64,000 bases of DNA from Granulosicoccaceae bacterium (GCA_020629835.1 JAHDCO010000006.1:1-64000), one strand, 5' to 3'; shown: positions 34,469 to 43,595, counted from the first letter of the stretch. Translations and numbers: made by a program. Notes: a model not told the origin generated them from the letters alone.

Positions 34469-35185
34469 ATGAGTTCAACATTAATGGATATAGACCGTCC
34501 CGAAGCGGGTGCGGCAGATGCGGCCGTAACCGATGCGCAAAAGAGAACGCATGTCGGTTCTACTGTCTCTGCAATTCCTGTGCAAAGTGATGTGGCGTTT
34601 CAACAGGATCAAGCGCAGCTTGCGCGCGTTGGCGTGTATCACTTGCTCTCTACGTTGTTTAGTCAAGAGCCGGATCACGAGGTGTTGCAACGCTTGTGCG
34701 ACATCGGTGACGTTGATACCAGCAACGGCAAAATTGCGATGGGCTGGGAACTCATGAAGCAAAGCGCTGCGAACACAAACGTGGAAGCGGTCCGGGATGA
34801 GTTTTTCTCGTTGTTTATTGGGGTGGGGCGTGGCGAACTCATGCCGTTTGGATCGTGGTACCTCACCGGGTTTTTAATGGAAAAACCGGTGGCGGTGCTT
34901 CGACGTGACTTACAGATGCTGGGCATAGAACGTCAAGAGGGCGTGGCTGAGTCCGAAGATCACATCGCTGGTTTGTGCGACGCCATGGCGTTAATGATTC
35001 AGCACAGCGATGAGATTGACTTGGCCACTCAGGCCCAGTTTTTTAAAGATCACATCGAGCCATGGGCAGGTCGATTTTTTGAAGACTTGCAATCGGCATC
35101 GAACGCAAACTTTTATCGCACGGTCGGATTTTTCGGTGCCGCGTTTATTGAATTTGAATCGGATTTACTGGCTCGCACCAGTTGA
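34469..35185 (+). CDS. TorD/DmsD family molecular chaperone
   Basis: A 238-residue, mostly helical cytoplasmic chaperone of the TorD family. Such proteins bind the Tat signal of a molybdo-enzyme subunit and hold it until the cofactor is inserted. ARVGVYHLLSTLFSQEP, EFFSLFIGVGRGELMPFGSWYLTGFLMEKP and SEDHIAGLCDAMALMI are family blocks. The first 45 residues are extra, polar, and possibly disordered. An internal start near 34580 cannot be excluded. The obvious client is the Tat-exported FdhA encoded 300 bases downstream. It precedes the small Tat peptide gene by 53 bases. Confidence 0.88.
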   Translation: MSSTLMDIDRPEAGAADAAVTDAQKRTHVGSTVSAIPVQSDVAFQQDQAQLARVGVYHLLSTLFSQEPDHEVLQRLCDIGDVDTSNGKIAMGWELMKQSAANTNVEAVRDEFFSLFIGVGRGELMPFGSWYLTGFLMEKPVAVLRRDLQMLGIERQEGVAESEDHIAGLCDAMALMIQHSDEIDLATQAQFFKDHIEPWAGRFFEDLQSASNANFYRTVGFFGAAFIEFESDLLARTS

Positions 35186-35238
35186 TTCCATAACAAGTTG
35201 TATTGATACCGTCGGGTGTTGCCGACGCAGGGGAGCAT

Positions 35239-35460
35239 ATGAAAGACAAGAAAAAGCAGGCCAAGTTTATCGATGCTAAACGTCGAGGCTTTATGCAAGG
35301 TGCTGCGGTTGCCGGCGCGGGTGTGGCCACAGGAGTTGCCACTTCGACGGCAAACGCTGCCGACATTGACTTGGTAAAACCTGACGCTGATGGCAACAAA
35401 CTAGAGCGTTACGAAGAGAACGACTACGTGCGCGCTTACTACAAAAACGCGCGCTTCTAA
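35239..35460 (+). CDS. small Tat-signal protein of formate dehydrogenase region
   Basis: A 73-residue protein. The ATG at 35239 follows GGGGAG. A twin-arginine signal (AKRRGFMQGAAVAGAG, cleavage after TANA) takes up half of it, followed by an acidic then aromatic tail ending EENDYVRAYYKNARF. It matches the short Tat-target family found just before formate dehydrogenase alpha subunits. After export only about 33 residues would remain in the periplasm. Its role is not established. Suggestions include an assembly aid or an additional small subunit. Confidence 0.85.
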   Translation: MKDKKKQAKFIDAKRRGFMQGAAVAGAGVATGVATSTANAADIDLVKPDADGNKLERYEENDYVRAYYKNARF

Positions 35461-35489
35461 AACGCCATAAACCTTTGAGGAGATAAGCG

Positions 35490-38396
35490 ATGAAACTGAC
35501 ACGTAAATCGGATTCAAGCGTCAATGGCGTTAGCCGACCATCTGCGGGTGTTAAAGCCGCCAGCTTGCTCGGTACATCAGTCAATCGACGATCGTTTCTG
35601 AAAAATTCAGGCTTAACGGCCGGTGGTGCGGCATTGGCTGTCGGTGCCGGCCCGTCCATGCTGAAAAAAGCGCGCGCTGCGACCACGTATGCGAAAGAGG
35701 GGGTTGCCACCACTCGCGTTAATTCCATTTGCACGCACTGCTCCGTAGGTTGCGGTGTGGTTGCTGAAGTACAAAACGGCGTATGGACTGGGCAAGAGCC
35801 AGATTATGATTCACCGATTAACTTAGGCGCGCATTGTGCCAAGGGCGCTTCGGTTCGCGAGCATGGCCACGGCGATCGTCGTTTGCGTTATCCCATGAAG
35901 TTGGTGGGTGGCAAATGGCAGAAAGTGTCGTGGGATACCGCCATCAACGAAATCGGTGATCAGATGCTGAAAATTCGTGAAGAGTCCAGCCCGGATTCTG
36001 TGTACTGGTTAGGCTCGGCCAAGCACAACAACGAACAAGCGTATTTGTTCCGCAAATTTGCAGCGCTGTGGGGCACAAACAATGTGGATCACCAAGCGCG
36101 AATTTGTCACTCCACCACGGTAGCCGGTGTTGCTAACACCTGGGGCTACGGTGCCATGACAAATTCATACAACGATATGCATAACTCGAAAGCGATGTTC
36201 TTCATCGGTTCTAACGCCGCCGAAGCTCATCCCGTAGCCATGCAACATATCCTAAAGGCGAAGGAAAACGGGTCTAAGTTAATCGTGGTAGACCCACGAT
36301 TTACACGTACTGCAGCGCACGCGGATCAATTTATTCAAATGCGCCCGGGAACAGACGTACCTGTCATCTGGGGAATCATGTGGCATATCTTTGAAAACGG
36401 TTGGGAAGATCAGGAGTACATCGACCAACGCGTTTACGGCATGGATGATGTGCGTGCAGAAGTTGCTAAGTGGAACCCAGCCGAAACTGAACGCGTTACG
36501 GGTATTCCGGAAGCCACATTAAAACTCGCTGCACAAACCATGGCAGAGAATCGTCCCGGCACCATCGTATGGTGCATGGGCGGCACGCAACACACCATCG
36601 GTAATAACAACACGCGCGCCTATTGTGCGTTGCAACTTGCCTTAGGCAACGTGGGTGTGTCCGGTGGCGGTGCCAATATCTTCCGTGGTCACGATAACGT
36701 GCAGGGCGCAACAGACTTCGGCGTTCTGTCTCATACCTTGCCCGGTTACTACGGTTTATCGGCTGGTTCGTGGAAGCATTGGTCAAAAGTGTGGGACTTA
36801 GACTTTGAATGGGTTCAGGGTCGTTTTGATTCGGCGTCTTATGAGAAGAAAGGCGATAAAGATATCCCCACCATGCACACGGCCGGTATGCCGGTTTCAC
36901 GCTGGATTGATGGTGTATTAGAAGATCCTGACAACATTGCGCAGAAAGACAACATCCGCGCCATGGTGTTATGGGGGCACGCCCCGAACTCACAAACCCG
37001 TGGGCCGGAAATGAAAGCGGCGATGGAAAAGCTGGAACTTTTGGTGGTTATCGATCCGTACCCAACGCATACCGCGGTATTGCCCGACCGGCAGGAAGGC
37101 ATGTACCTGTTACCGGCGGCTACTCAGTTTGAAACCTATGGTTCGGTCACCGCGTCAAACCGTTCACTGCAGTGGCGTAACAAAATCATTGAACCGTTGT
37201 TTGAGTCGCTACCCGATCACACCATCATGTACAAGATGGCGGCAAAACTTGGGTTTGGCGATGAGTTAACCAAGAACATCGCAGTTAACAACGATGAACC
37301 ACTGATTGAAGACATCACGCGTGAATTCAATAGTGGTATGTGGACAATTGGCTACACCGGACAAAGCCCTGAACGTATCCAGGAGCACATGAAACACCGT
37401 GCCACGTTTGATAGCACCACATTGCAAGCGAAGGGTGGTCCGCTGGATGGTGAATACTTTGGGATGCCTTGGCCGTGTTGGGGCACCGCGGACATGAAAC
37501 ACCCGGGCACGCCAAACTTGTACGACACCAGTAAGCGTGTGAGTGAAGGCGGCTTAAACTTCAGAGCTCGTTTCGGTGTAGAACGCGATGGCGTAAACCT
37601 CCTGGCTGAAGATAGTTGGTCGGTGGATGCTGAGATTGAAGACGGTTATCCGGAATTTACTGCGGACATGCTGAAGCAGTTAGGTTGGTGGAACGACTTA
37701 ACCGACGCTGAGAAGCAGGCGGCTGAAGGTAAGAACTGGAAAACGGATTTATCGGGCGGTATTCAGCGAGTGGCTATTGCGCACGAGTGTGCACCGTTTG
37801 GTAACGCTAAAGCTCGAGTAAACGTTTGGACTTTCCCAGATCCTGTGCCAGTGCACCGTGAACCGCTGTATGCACCGGATCGAGAATTGGTGGCTAAGTA
37901 CCCCACTTACGAAGATCGTAAGTCTCACTATCGTTTGCCTACCCGTTATGGGTCTATCCAGGCGGTAGATTACTCCAAAGACTTCCCGCTGATTCATACC
38001 AGTGGTCGCTTGGTGGAATACGAAGGCGGCGGTGATGAGACGCGCTCTAATCCGTGGCTTGCAGAATTACAGCAAGACATGTTTGTGGAAATTAATCCAG
38101 CGGATGCGAATGACCTGGGTATTAAAGATGATGAGATGGTGTGGCTTGAGGGCCCTGAAGGCGGCAAGATCCACATCAAAGCCATGGTCACTGAACGCGT
38201 AGCACGCGGCGTCGTCTTTACACCGTTCCACTTTGGTGGTCACTACCAAGGTGAAGACTTGCACGATAAGTACCCAGAAGGTGCAGCGCCTTATGTTCGC
38301 GGTGAAAGTAACAACACCGCCATGACGTATGGCTACGATTCAGTCACTCAGATGCAAGAGACGAAAACGTCTTTATGCAAAATCTACTCAGCGTAA
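35490..38396 (+). CDS. fdhA: formate dehydrogenase alpha (catalytic) subunit, Cys type
   Basis: A 968-residue molybdenum or tungsten bis-MGD enzyme that oxidises formate to CO2 in the periplasm. A Tat signal with RRSFLK at residues 33-38 marks export. A 4Fe-4S cluster is bound by C81, C84, C88 and C116 (CTHCSVGCG...GAHC). The catalytic residue is C206 in ARICHSTTV, encoded by TGT, so this is a cysteine enzyme and not a selenocysteine one. NNEQAYLFRKFAALWGTNN and GMWCMGG-like WCMGGTQHT are cofactor-binding blocks. It is followed within 12 bases by the iron-sulfur subunit gene. Confidence 0.96.
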   Translation: MKLTRKSDSSVNGVSRPSAGVKAASLLGTSVNRRSFLKNSGLTAGGAALAVGAGPSMLKKARAATTYAKEGVATTRVNSICTHCSVGCGVVAEVQNGVWTGQEPDYDSPINLGAHCAKGASVREHGHGDRRLRYPMKLVGGKWQKVSWDTAINEIGDQMLKIREESSPDSVYWLGSAKHNNEQAYLFRKFAALWGTNNVDHQARICHSTTVAGVANTWGYGAMTNSYNDMHNSKAMFFIGSNAAEAHPVAMQHILKAKENGSKLIVVDPRFTRTAAHADQFIQMRPGTDVPVIWGIMWHIFENGWEDQEYIDQRVYGMDDVRAEVAKWNPAETERVTGIPEATLKLAAQTMAENRPGTIVWCMGGTQHTIGNNNTRAYCALQLALGNVGVSGGGANIFRGHDNVQGATDFGVLSHTLPGYYGLSAGSWKHWSKVWDLDFEWVQGRFDSASYEKKGDKDIPTMHTAGMPVSRWIDGVLEDPDNIAQKDNIRAMVLWGHAPNSQTRGPEMKAAMEKLELLVVIDPYPTHTAVLPDRQEGMYLLPAATQFETYGSVTASNRSLQWRNKIIEPLFESLPDHTIMYKMAAKLGFGDELTKNIAVNNDEPLIEDITREFNSGMWTIGYTGQSPERIQEHMKHRATFDSTTLQAKGGPLDGEYFGMPWPCWGTADMKHPGTPNLYDTSKRVSEGGLNFRARFGVERDGVNLLAEDSWSVDAEIEDGYPEFTADMLKQLGWWNDLTDAEKQAAEGKNWKTDLSGGIQRVAIAHECAPFGNAKARVNVWTFPDPVPVHREPLYAPDRELVAKYPTYEDRKSHYRLPTRYGSIQAVDYSKDFPLIHTSGRLVEYEGGGDETRSNPWLAELQQDMFVEINPADANDLGIKDDEMVWLEGPEGGKIHIKAMVTERVARGVVFTPFHFGGHYQGEDLHDKYPEGAAPYVRGESNNTAMTYGYDSVTQMQETKTSLCKIYSA

Positions 38397-38408
38397 GGGA
38401 GAATAATC

Positions 38409-39002
38409 ATGGCTAGAATGAAGTTTCTATGTGATGCCGAGCGCTGCATTGAGTGCAACGGGTGTGTCACCGCGTGTAAGAACGAGCATGAAGTGCCTTG
38501 GGGTGTTAACCGACGTCGAGTGGTCACACTGGATGATGGTCTGCCTGGAGAGAAATCGATCTCGGTGGCGTGCATGCACTGTACTGACGCTCCATGCCAG
38601 GCGGTATGTCCGGTTGATTGCTTTTCAACCACATCAGACGGCATCGTGTTACACGATAAAGATCTGTGTATTGGTTGCGGCTATTGTTTCTACGCGTGCC
38701 CGTTTGGTGCACCGCAGTACCCGCAACAAACCTCGTTTGGCGCACGCGGCAAGATGGATAAATGTACGTTCTGTGCGGGCGGTCCAGATGAAAGTGCCAA
38801 CCTAACCGATGCAGAGTACGAGCAATACGGCCGTAACCGAATTGCAGAAGGGCGTATGCCGTTGTGTGCAGAAATGTGCGCAACTAAAGCGCTGGTGGCT
38901 GGTGACGGTGATCAGATCGCTGACATCTACCGTGAGCGCGTCTTGCGTCGTGGCGGGCGCCCACAAACCTGGGGCTGGGAGACAGCCTACACCGAGGGGT
39001 AA
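38409..39002 (+). CDS. fdhB: formate dehydrogenase beta subunit (4 x 4Fe-4S)
   Basis: A 197-residue electron-transfer subunit carrying electrons from FdhA to the membrane cytochrome. Four cysteine sets are visible: CIECNGCVTAC, CMHCTDAPCQAVC, CIGCGYCFYAC, and CTFC with a later CAEMC. It has no signal peptide, so it is presumably exported as a complex with FdhA. It lacks the C-terminal membrane helix of E. coli FdnH, which places it in the shorter Fdh3-like group. The gene lies 6 bases before the cytochrome subunit gene. Confidence 0.94.
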   Translation: MARMKFLCDAERCIECNGCVTACKNEHEVPWGVNRRRVVTLDDGLPGEKSISVACMHCTDAPCQAVCPVDCFSTTSDGIVLHDKDLCIGCGYCFYACPFGAPQYPQQTSFGARGKMDKCTFCAGGPDESANLTDAEYEQYGRNRIAEGRMPLCAEMCATKALVAGDGDQIADIYRERVLRRGGRPQTWGWETAYTEG

Positions 39003-39008
39003 TCGCTA

Positions 39009-40172
39009 ATGGACAAGCAAATCCCTCAACTCGATGCTCAAACCATAAAAGCGGTGGTGGACGAGCACAACGCAAAAGTTAGCAAGCGACGTCGTCGACA
39101 TCGAATTGTGTTCTGGAGTTTATTCACCATTCTGGGTTTGGCGATCGCCTTACCCATGGTGAGTTACACGAGCCATTGGATGGGGGCTAATGCAGTGGCT
39201 CAGGAAGCGGCGGCCTCAGCGAACCCGCGTTCCAACTACTGGCGTGCGGTGAAAGAAGGTGTGGCTGGTTATTCGGCTGTGAGTGGGCCTGAATCGGGTG
39301 TGCTCATCCAAATGAACGGTACAGGATGGCAACAGTTGCGTGATGGTCCCATCGCGCAGAAACTGCCTTGGGCTATCGCAGGTTCAGCTGTGTTACTGCT
39401 GTTATTTCATTTGATCTTTGGTAAGAGCAAGTTAACCCACAGTAAATCGGGGCGTAAGATTAAACGGTGGAGTTGGCTTGATCGCCTTGTGCACTGGGTA
39501 ACTGCCATATCGTTTATCGCGTTAGCGATTACCGGGCTCAGTATGCTCATTGGTAAAACGCTTTTGATTCCCGTACTGGGAAAAGCCGGGTTTGCAGCAT
39601 GGGCGCAGGTATCCATGCAAGCGCACAACGTGCTGGGACCTGTGTTCAGCGTCGGTATCGTCTCTATGATTGTGTTGTGGGTCTGGTACAACTTCCCCAG
39701 CAAAGTGGATATGGCGTGGTTAAAAGCTGGTGGTGGTATGTTCAACAAGAACAAACACCCATCTGCTGGACGCATGAACGCTGGTGAAAAGATCTGGTTC
39801 TGGCTACTGGCTACCTTGGGTGTCGTCGTGTGCTTAACAGGCATAGCGATGGTTGCGCCAATTTATGGCATTGCCATTCCCGATTGGGCACAAAACCTTC
39901 CGTGGCTGGCAGGGACTCGAGCGGACATGCAACAAGCCAATCTCATCCATGCCGGTTTGGGCATCGTCTGGACCGCGATTGCCCTGGGTCATATCTATAT
40001 CGGCACAGCCGGTACAGAAGGGGCATTCGAGGGTATGGCTTCAGGTTACGTTTCTGAAGAGTGGGCGTTACAGCATCACGATTTGTGGGCAGAGAAGATG
40101 ATCGCCAACGGTAAAGTGATTGAAGCCGGCAGTGGCTCAACAGCGGCTGCGGGAACAACGGCTGCAACTTAA
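39009..40172 (+). CDS. fdhC: formate dehydrogenase gamma subunit, cytochrome b
   Basis: A 387-residue membrane cytochrome b that passes electrons to the quinone pool. The N-terminus has one helix (IVFWSLFTILGLAIALPMV), followed by a 90-residue periplasmic part. Then come four core helices: AIAGSAVLLLLFHLIF, LDRLVHWVTAISFIALAITGLSM, NVLGPVFSVGIVSMIVLWVW and LVHAGLG-like LIHAGLGIVWTAIALGHIYIG. Histidines in HWVTA, AHNVLG and LIHAGLG are candidates for heme ligation. The C-terminal Ala/Thr/Gly tail is low-complexity. This is the last gene of the fdh operon, and a terminator hairpin follows. Confidence 0.93.
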   Translation: MDKQIPQLDAQTIKAVVDEHNAKVSKRRRRHRIVFWSLFTILGLAIALPMVSYTSHWMGANAVAQEAAASANPRSNYWRAVKEGVAGYSAVSGPESGVLIQMNGTGWQQLRDGPIAQKLPWAIAGSAVLLLLFHLIFGKSKLTHSKSGRKIKRWSWLDRLVHWVTAISFIALAITGLSMLIGKTLLIPVLGKAGFAAWAQVSMQAHNVLGPVFSVGIVSMIVLWVWYNFPSKVDMAWLKAGGGMFNKNKHPSAGRMNAGEKIWFWLLATLGVVVCLTGIAMVAPIYGIAIPDWAQNLPWLAGTRADMQQANLIHAGLGIVWTAIALGHIYIGTAGTEGAFEGMASGYVSEEWALQHHDLWAEKMIANGKVIEAGSGSTAAAGTTAAT

Positions 40173-40200
40173 TTGCCGTACTCACATTTTAGGCAAACAC

Positions 40201-40222
40201 AACGGTCGCTTTGGCGGCCGTT
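40201..40222 (+). terminator. terminator hairpin after the fdh operon
   Basis: AACGGTCGC and GCGGCCGTT form a 9-base stem with one G-U pair around TTTG, 28 bases after the fdhC stop and followed by GTTCGTTCTT. It separates the fdh operon from the next plus-strand pair. Confidence 0.65.
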
Positions 40223-40263
40223 GTTCGTTCTTGGCGTCCTATTGTTAGTAAGCCAGTGGTAAT

Positions 40264-40818
40264 GTGTATTCCGTGATAGAGACGAATCAAAAACTCCCTG
40301 ATGACGTCATGGTTGCGCTGCACGCTGCCAATGTGACGGTTACCATAACGCCTGTGCAAATCGATCACGGGGAATGGCAGGCTGCGCTGTTTTTTGTGTT
40401 GGCAGAAGATGCGGCGTGTTTAAACAAGGGTCAGTTAATCGGTCGTGGGCCCTTCACGGTGGGTTTTGATGCGGACTTGCATGAGCATCACAATGCCACG
40501 GTCATTGAACTCGGAGTTGAGATCGCTACGCCACCTGAGTCTCAAAATGGCACCGTACTGTTTATTACCGGTCATAGCAGCAATCACTTTGATGGTTTGA
40601 AGCTTATGACTGAGCAAGACGATCTGCCGCTGTTCATCGCTGATGCGTACTGCAATGTTCTATCGCAACAACGTGTGCCGTTAAATCAAGCATTAAAGGC
40701 CGGCTTGCGTGGTTTGCTCGACGAAGCGGTTCGTCGCGATGCACTGATCCGTATGACGGGGCACTACGACCCTGACGCTGCGTTTACTGCAGTTCTTTCG
40801 CAACGTGGCATGAATTGA
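40264..40818 (+). CDS. uncharacterised protein
   Basis: I do not recognise this 184-residue protein. It starts with GTG and has no signal peptide or membrane segment. The sequence alternates beta-like and helical stretches, with several histidines (DLHEHHNATV, GHSSNHF, GHYDP) and the phrase GTVLFITGHSSNHFDGL. Its stop TGA is directly followed by the ATG of the ankyrin gene, so the two are translated from one transcript. The pair sits between the fdh operon and a Rieske protein gene, but no sequence feature ties it to formate metabolism. Confidence 0.6.
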   Translation: MYSVIETNQKLPDDVMVALHAANVTVTITPVQIDHGEWQAALFFVLAEDAACLNKGQLIGRGPFTVGFDADLHEHHNATVIELGVEIATPPESQNGTVLFITGHSSNHFDGLKLMTEQDDLPLFIADAYCNVLSQQRVPLNQALKAGLRGLLDEAVRRDALIRMTGHYDPDAAFTAVLSQRGMN

Positions 40819-41715
40819 ATGATGCAACCGTTGGTTCGGTGGTGTTTAGTCAGGTGGCATCTTGGCTATTGGGGCCCCTTCCAGTGGTGCCCCGTCCGTT
40901 GGAGTAAGAGCCGCAGCGCTGCGTTCTTTATGCTGCTCTTTGTTGGTGTTCATGCATCGAGCGTTTCTGCCGATACCGCTCAAACTGCGAAGCAGCGGTG
41001 GATTACCGCCATCAATCAAGACGATGCTGTCACGCTGATGAGTTTATTAAATCAGCGTGTGGTAGACGATGCGTGGAAGGTTACCGCATCAAATGGCAAA
41101 ACAGCATTAATGGTGGCCGCTAAAGTGGGTCATCGAGACCTGGCAGCGCGCCTGGTGACTGAAGGTTCGAGCATTCATCGAAAAACGATAACGGCTGGTA
41201 CGGCATTTATGTTCGCCATCCTGGGTGATCAATTGCCAATGGCTCAATGGTTAGCTTCCCGAGGGGCCAATGTGAATGCGCAAGGTTCCAATGGTTGGAC
41301 ATCGGTCATGATCGCGTCAGCGAAAGGTTTAGACAGTACCTTAGCTTGGTTACTGGAGCAGGGGGCGGATTCCAGCACGACGGACGTGTATGGATTTTCA
41401 CCGTTAATGCGAGCGGTTGATAACGGGCACATAGACGCTGTACGGTTACTACTTAGCGATACACGCGTACAGATTAACTGGCAGGATGAGCTTGGGAATA
41501 CGGCATTACACTATGCTGTGTCTAATGCGTCCGCGATAAGTGTGGCGCTGTTGATCGATGCGGGTGCGTCTGTGCATATCGATAATTGGGCCGGTACATC
41601 GCCGTTAGCGCTAGCAAGAGAAATCGCTGACAAGGGGCGCGATCAGTTACGTTCAGATGACCCACAGGTGGCTGCGTTACAGGCCATATTGGCAAAATTC
41701 AAAGTAGTTCAGTAA
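40819..41715 (+). CDS. exported ankyrin repeat protein
   Basis: A 298-residue protein with about five ankyrin repeats between residues 90 and 285, for example GKTALMVAAKVGHRDLAARLV, GWTSVMIASAKGLDSTLAWLL and GFSPLMRAVDNGHIDAVRLLL. The signal-like segment SAAFFMLLFVGVHASSVSADT before them suggests export. The 30 residues ahead of that are rich in Trp and Arg in a repeating RW pattern and may not be translated, so the true start may be further in. Ankyrin domains mediate protein contacts. In bacterial periplasm they occur with catalase or other partners. The partner here is unknown. Confidence 0.75.
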   Translation: MMQPLVRWCLVRWHLGYWGPFQWCPVRWSKSRSAAFFMLLFVGVHASSVSADTAQTAKQRWITAINQDDAVTLMSLLNQRVVDDAWKVTASNGKTALMVAAKVGHRDLAARLVTEGSSIHRKTITAGTAFMFAILGDQLPMAQWLASRGANVNAQGSNGWTSVMIASAKGLDSTLAWLLEQGADSSTTDVYGFSPLMRAVDNGHIDAVRLLLSDTRVQINWQDELGNTALHYAVSNASAISVALLIDAGASVHIDNWAGTSPLALAREIADKGRDQLRSDDPQVAALQAILAKFKVVQ

Positions 41716-41723
41716 TTGAGGGT

Positions 41724-42407
41724 TTAACACAGTACTTGTTGTGCGGAGAAGTCTTTAGCCAGAACAACCTTCGTTGTATTACCCACACGAGCGCGTACAT
41801 CGCTGGTGCCATATTCCATAGCAAGACGGAATCCGAAGGCTTGTAAAAACCGCTCGTACTGATCCGGGCCATGACTGCCGGTTGCGAATAGCGCACCGTT
41901 CTCGTCTGGCTCTAACGCAATTGCCGCCAGCGGTACCGGTGCAGGGCCACTAAGCACTTGGCCGCCTTTGGCCGGATGGTAAACACTACGCTCAGAACAG
42001 CAGCTAATAACGCCACGCTGCGTTTGTTTTTGGCGCTGCTTATCGTAGAACGTGACTGGCTTATCCTGATAAGAGATGTGGCTAATAGGCCGTGCAGGGT
42101 GAGACATTTTGTGGCTGCAGATCGCTGAGAAGGCCACCACGCTCTGATCATGATCCACACCCCCAGGCCACGATCCTTGATGCGGAGCGGATTCGTGTAA
42201 GCGCACCAGAAAACAGGGTGTGGTTTTATACGGGTAGCTGAATATCCAGGCTTCACCAGGATTCAACTGCGCTAGCGTAACCGGTGAATCATCTTCAAAT
42301 ACCAGCGCACTCCTCGGAGTGGGGGTGATATCGGTTGCATTGACGTGTAACGAGGATGCTCCTGCAACCAAACCTGTGCACAGTCGATTGAATTGCCGTC
42401 GATCCAT
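41724..42407 (-). CDS. Rieske-type iron-sulfur protein with an altered ligand motif
   Basis: A 227-residue protein with a Tat-like start (MDRRQFNRLC) and the Rieske layout. The first ligand pair is present as C97-S-H99 in AFSAICSHKMSHP. The second pair, normally C-x-x-H, reads C137-S-E-R140 in SCCSERSVYHP, so the usual histidine is an arginine and a histidine appears four residues later (H144). GGQVLSGPAPVPLAAI after it is standard Rieske. If the cluster forms, one ligand must be unusual. Alternatively the protein has lost its cluster. The gene is divergent from the EamA gene and convergent with the ankyrin gene. Confidence 0.75.
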   Translation of the reverse strand: MDRRQFNRLCTGLVAGASSLHVNATDITPTPRSALVFEDDSPVTLAQLNPGEAWIFSYPYKTTPCFLVRLHESAPHQGSWPGGVDHDQSVVAFSAICSHKMSHPARPISHISYQDKPVTFYDKQRQKQTQRGVISCCSERSVYHPAKGGQVLSGPAPVPLAAIALEPDENGALFATGSHGPDQYERFLQAFGFRLAMEYGTSDVRARVGNTTKVVLAKDFSAQQVLC

Positions 42408-42557
42408 AGAATCATCCTAGGTGTTTAATAAGGACTTTCTGCAAGTGCGACTTATGTTTTACCACACCTCCGCTCCCGTTGTGGCGGTGTCAATCATGAA
42501 TCCATTTTGCCGTAGCACTGCGTAGTAACACTGCAACGAGACCGACAAGAAGCTCGC

Positions 42558-43484
42558 ATGACCGAACAGATCAAACAACATATGGGCCCGATTGAAATTG
42601 GGCTATTGCTTTTCATTTCGCTGTGCTGGGGTGGGTCTTTCTTTTTTATTGAGATCTTGTTGGACTATCTTCCGCCGTTGACTATTGTGACCTTGCGCAT
42701 TGGCTTGGCCGTCATCGTTTTATGGGGCATCGTGTTTCTGAGTAACCTCCAACGTCCGCAAGGTGTTTCTCAGTGGGCTGCATTAACTGTTCTGGGACTA
42801 TTGAGCATTGCACTGCCATTCAGCCTGATCACTTGGGCGCAAACCCGTATAGACTCTGGCATCGCGTCGGTACTGAACGCCACAGCACCACTCTTTGTTG
42901 TGCTCCTAGCAGGTATAACGCTGTCTGACGAGCGCTTTACGCGAGGTAAGATTGCGGGTGTGTTTATCGGAGTATTGGGTGTGGCTGTATTAATCGGCCC
43001 GGAGGCATTAACGGGTATCGGCGGCTCGGCCTTAGGTCAAATTGCGGTCATCGGCGCATCATTTTCTTACGCCTTAGCCGCGGTATTTTCTCGGCGGTTT
43101 GCGCAAATGGGCTTGTCGCCGACAGTAGTGGCGACCGGGCAGGTGAGCATGGCCACACTGATGCTTGTACCGATTACGTTAACAGTTGAAGGTATGCAGA
43201 GCTACATATTCATACCTGTAGCAGCGTGGGCTAGCCTACTGTCAATGGCGTTACTGAGTACCGTACTCGCGAATGTATTGTATTTTCGGTTGATTAAAAC
43301 GGCTGGGGCTACCAACTCGGCTATTGTTGGTTTTTTGATGCCAGTGGTTGGCACCAGCTTAGGAATTGCACTGTTAGGTGAAGCATTCAGCGCCGTGCAA
43401 ATCATCGGCGCAGGCTTAATCGGGGTTGGGTTGATTGTGATGGATGGACGGTGGGTTCGTCTCGTCCGAAGTAGTAAGAATTGA
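42558..43484 (+). CDS. EamA/DMT family permease
   Basis: A 308-residue ten-helix permease of the drug/metabolite transporter superfamily. Two EamA repeats are visible. The first is FISLCWGGSFFFIEILLDYLPPLTIVTLRI up to VFIGVLGVAVLIGPEAL. The second starts at IGASFSYALAAVFSRRFAQMG and ends IIGAGLIGVGLIVM. Members export amino acids, purines or other metabolites, and the substrate is not predictable. It begins 150 bases from the divergent Rieske gene. Its stop nearly touches the small MAPEG-like fragment on the other strand. Confidence 0.88.
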   Translation: MTEQIKQHMGPIEIGLLLFISLCWGGSFFFIEILLDYLPPLTIVTLRIGLAVIVLWGIVFLSNLQRPQGVSQWAALTVLGLLSIALPFSLITWAQTRIDSGIASVLNATAPLFVVLLAGITLSDERFTRGKIAGVFIGVLGVAVLIGPEALTGIGGSALGQIAVIGASFSYALAAVFSRRFAQMGLSPTVVATGQVSMATLMLVPITLTVEGMQSYIFIPVAAWASLLSMALLSTVLANVLYFRLIKTAGATNSAIVGFLMPVVGTSLGIALLGEAFSAVQIIGAGLIGVGLIVMDGRWVRLVRSSKN

Positions 43485-43595
43485 TCAATACCGCGAAGAC
43501 ACTCTGCGCAATTTGATTGTGCGAATACTCAATCCAAGAAATATCAGTGCCGCGATAGCAGCATAAGCGGGTGTGATCAGGTGTTGCATGAGCAT
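43485..43595 (-). pseudogene. truncated N-terminal fragment resembling a MAPEG membrane protein
   Basis: Too short for the track. The minus strand from the ATG at 43595 reads MLMQHLITPAYAAIAALIF then LGLSIRTIKLRRVSSRY and a stop. This looks like the first transmembrane helix and basic loop of MAPEG (glutathione/eicosanoid) proteins, which normally run to about 130 residues. The remaining three helices are missing because the frame ends at the EamA 3' end. I read it as a gene cut by a past deletion. A genuine 36-residue membrane peptide is the alternative. Confidence 0.4.

Noticed and set aside
35490-38396. selenocysteine formate dehydrogenase
   Set aside because: The catalytic position is encoded by TGT (cysteine) and there is no in-frame TGA.
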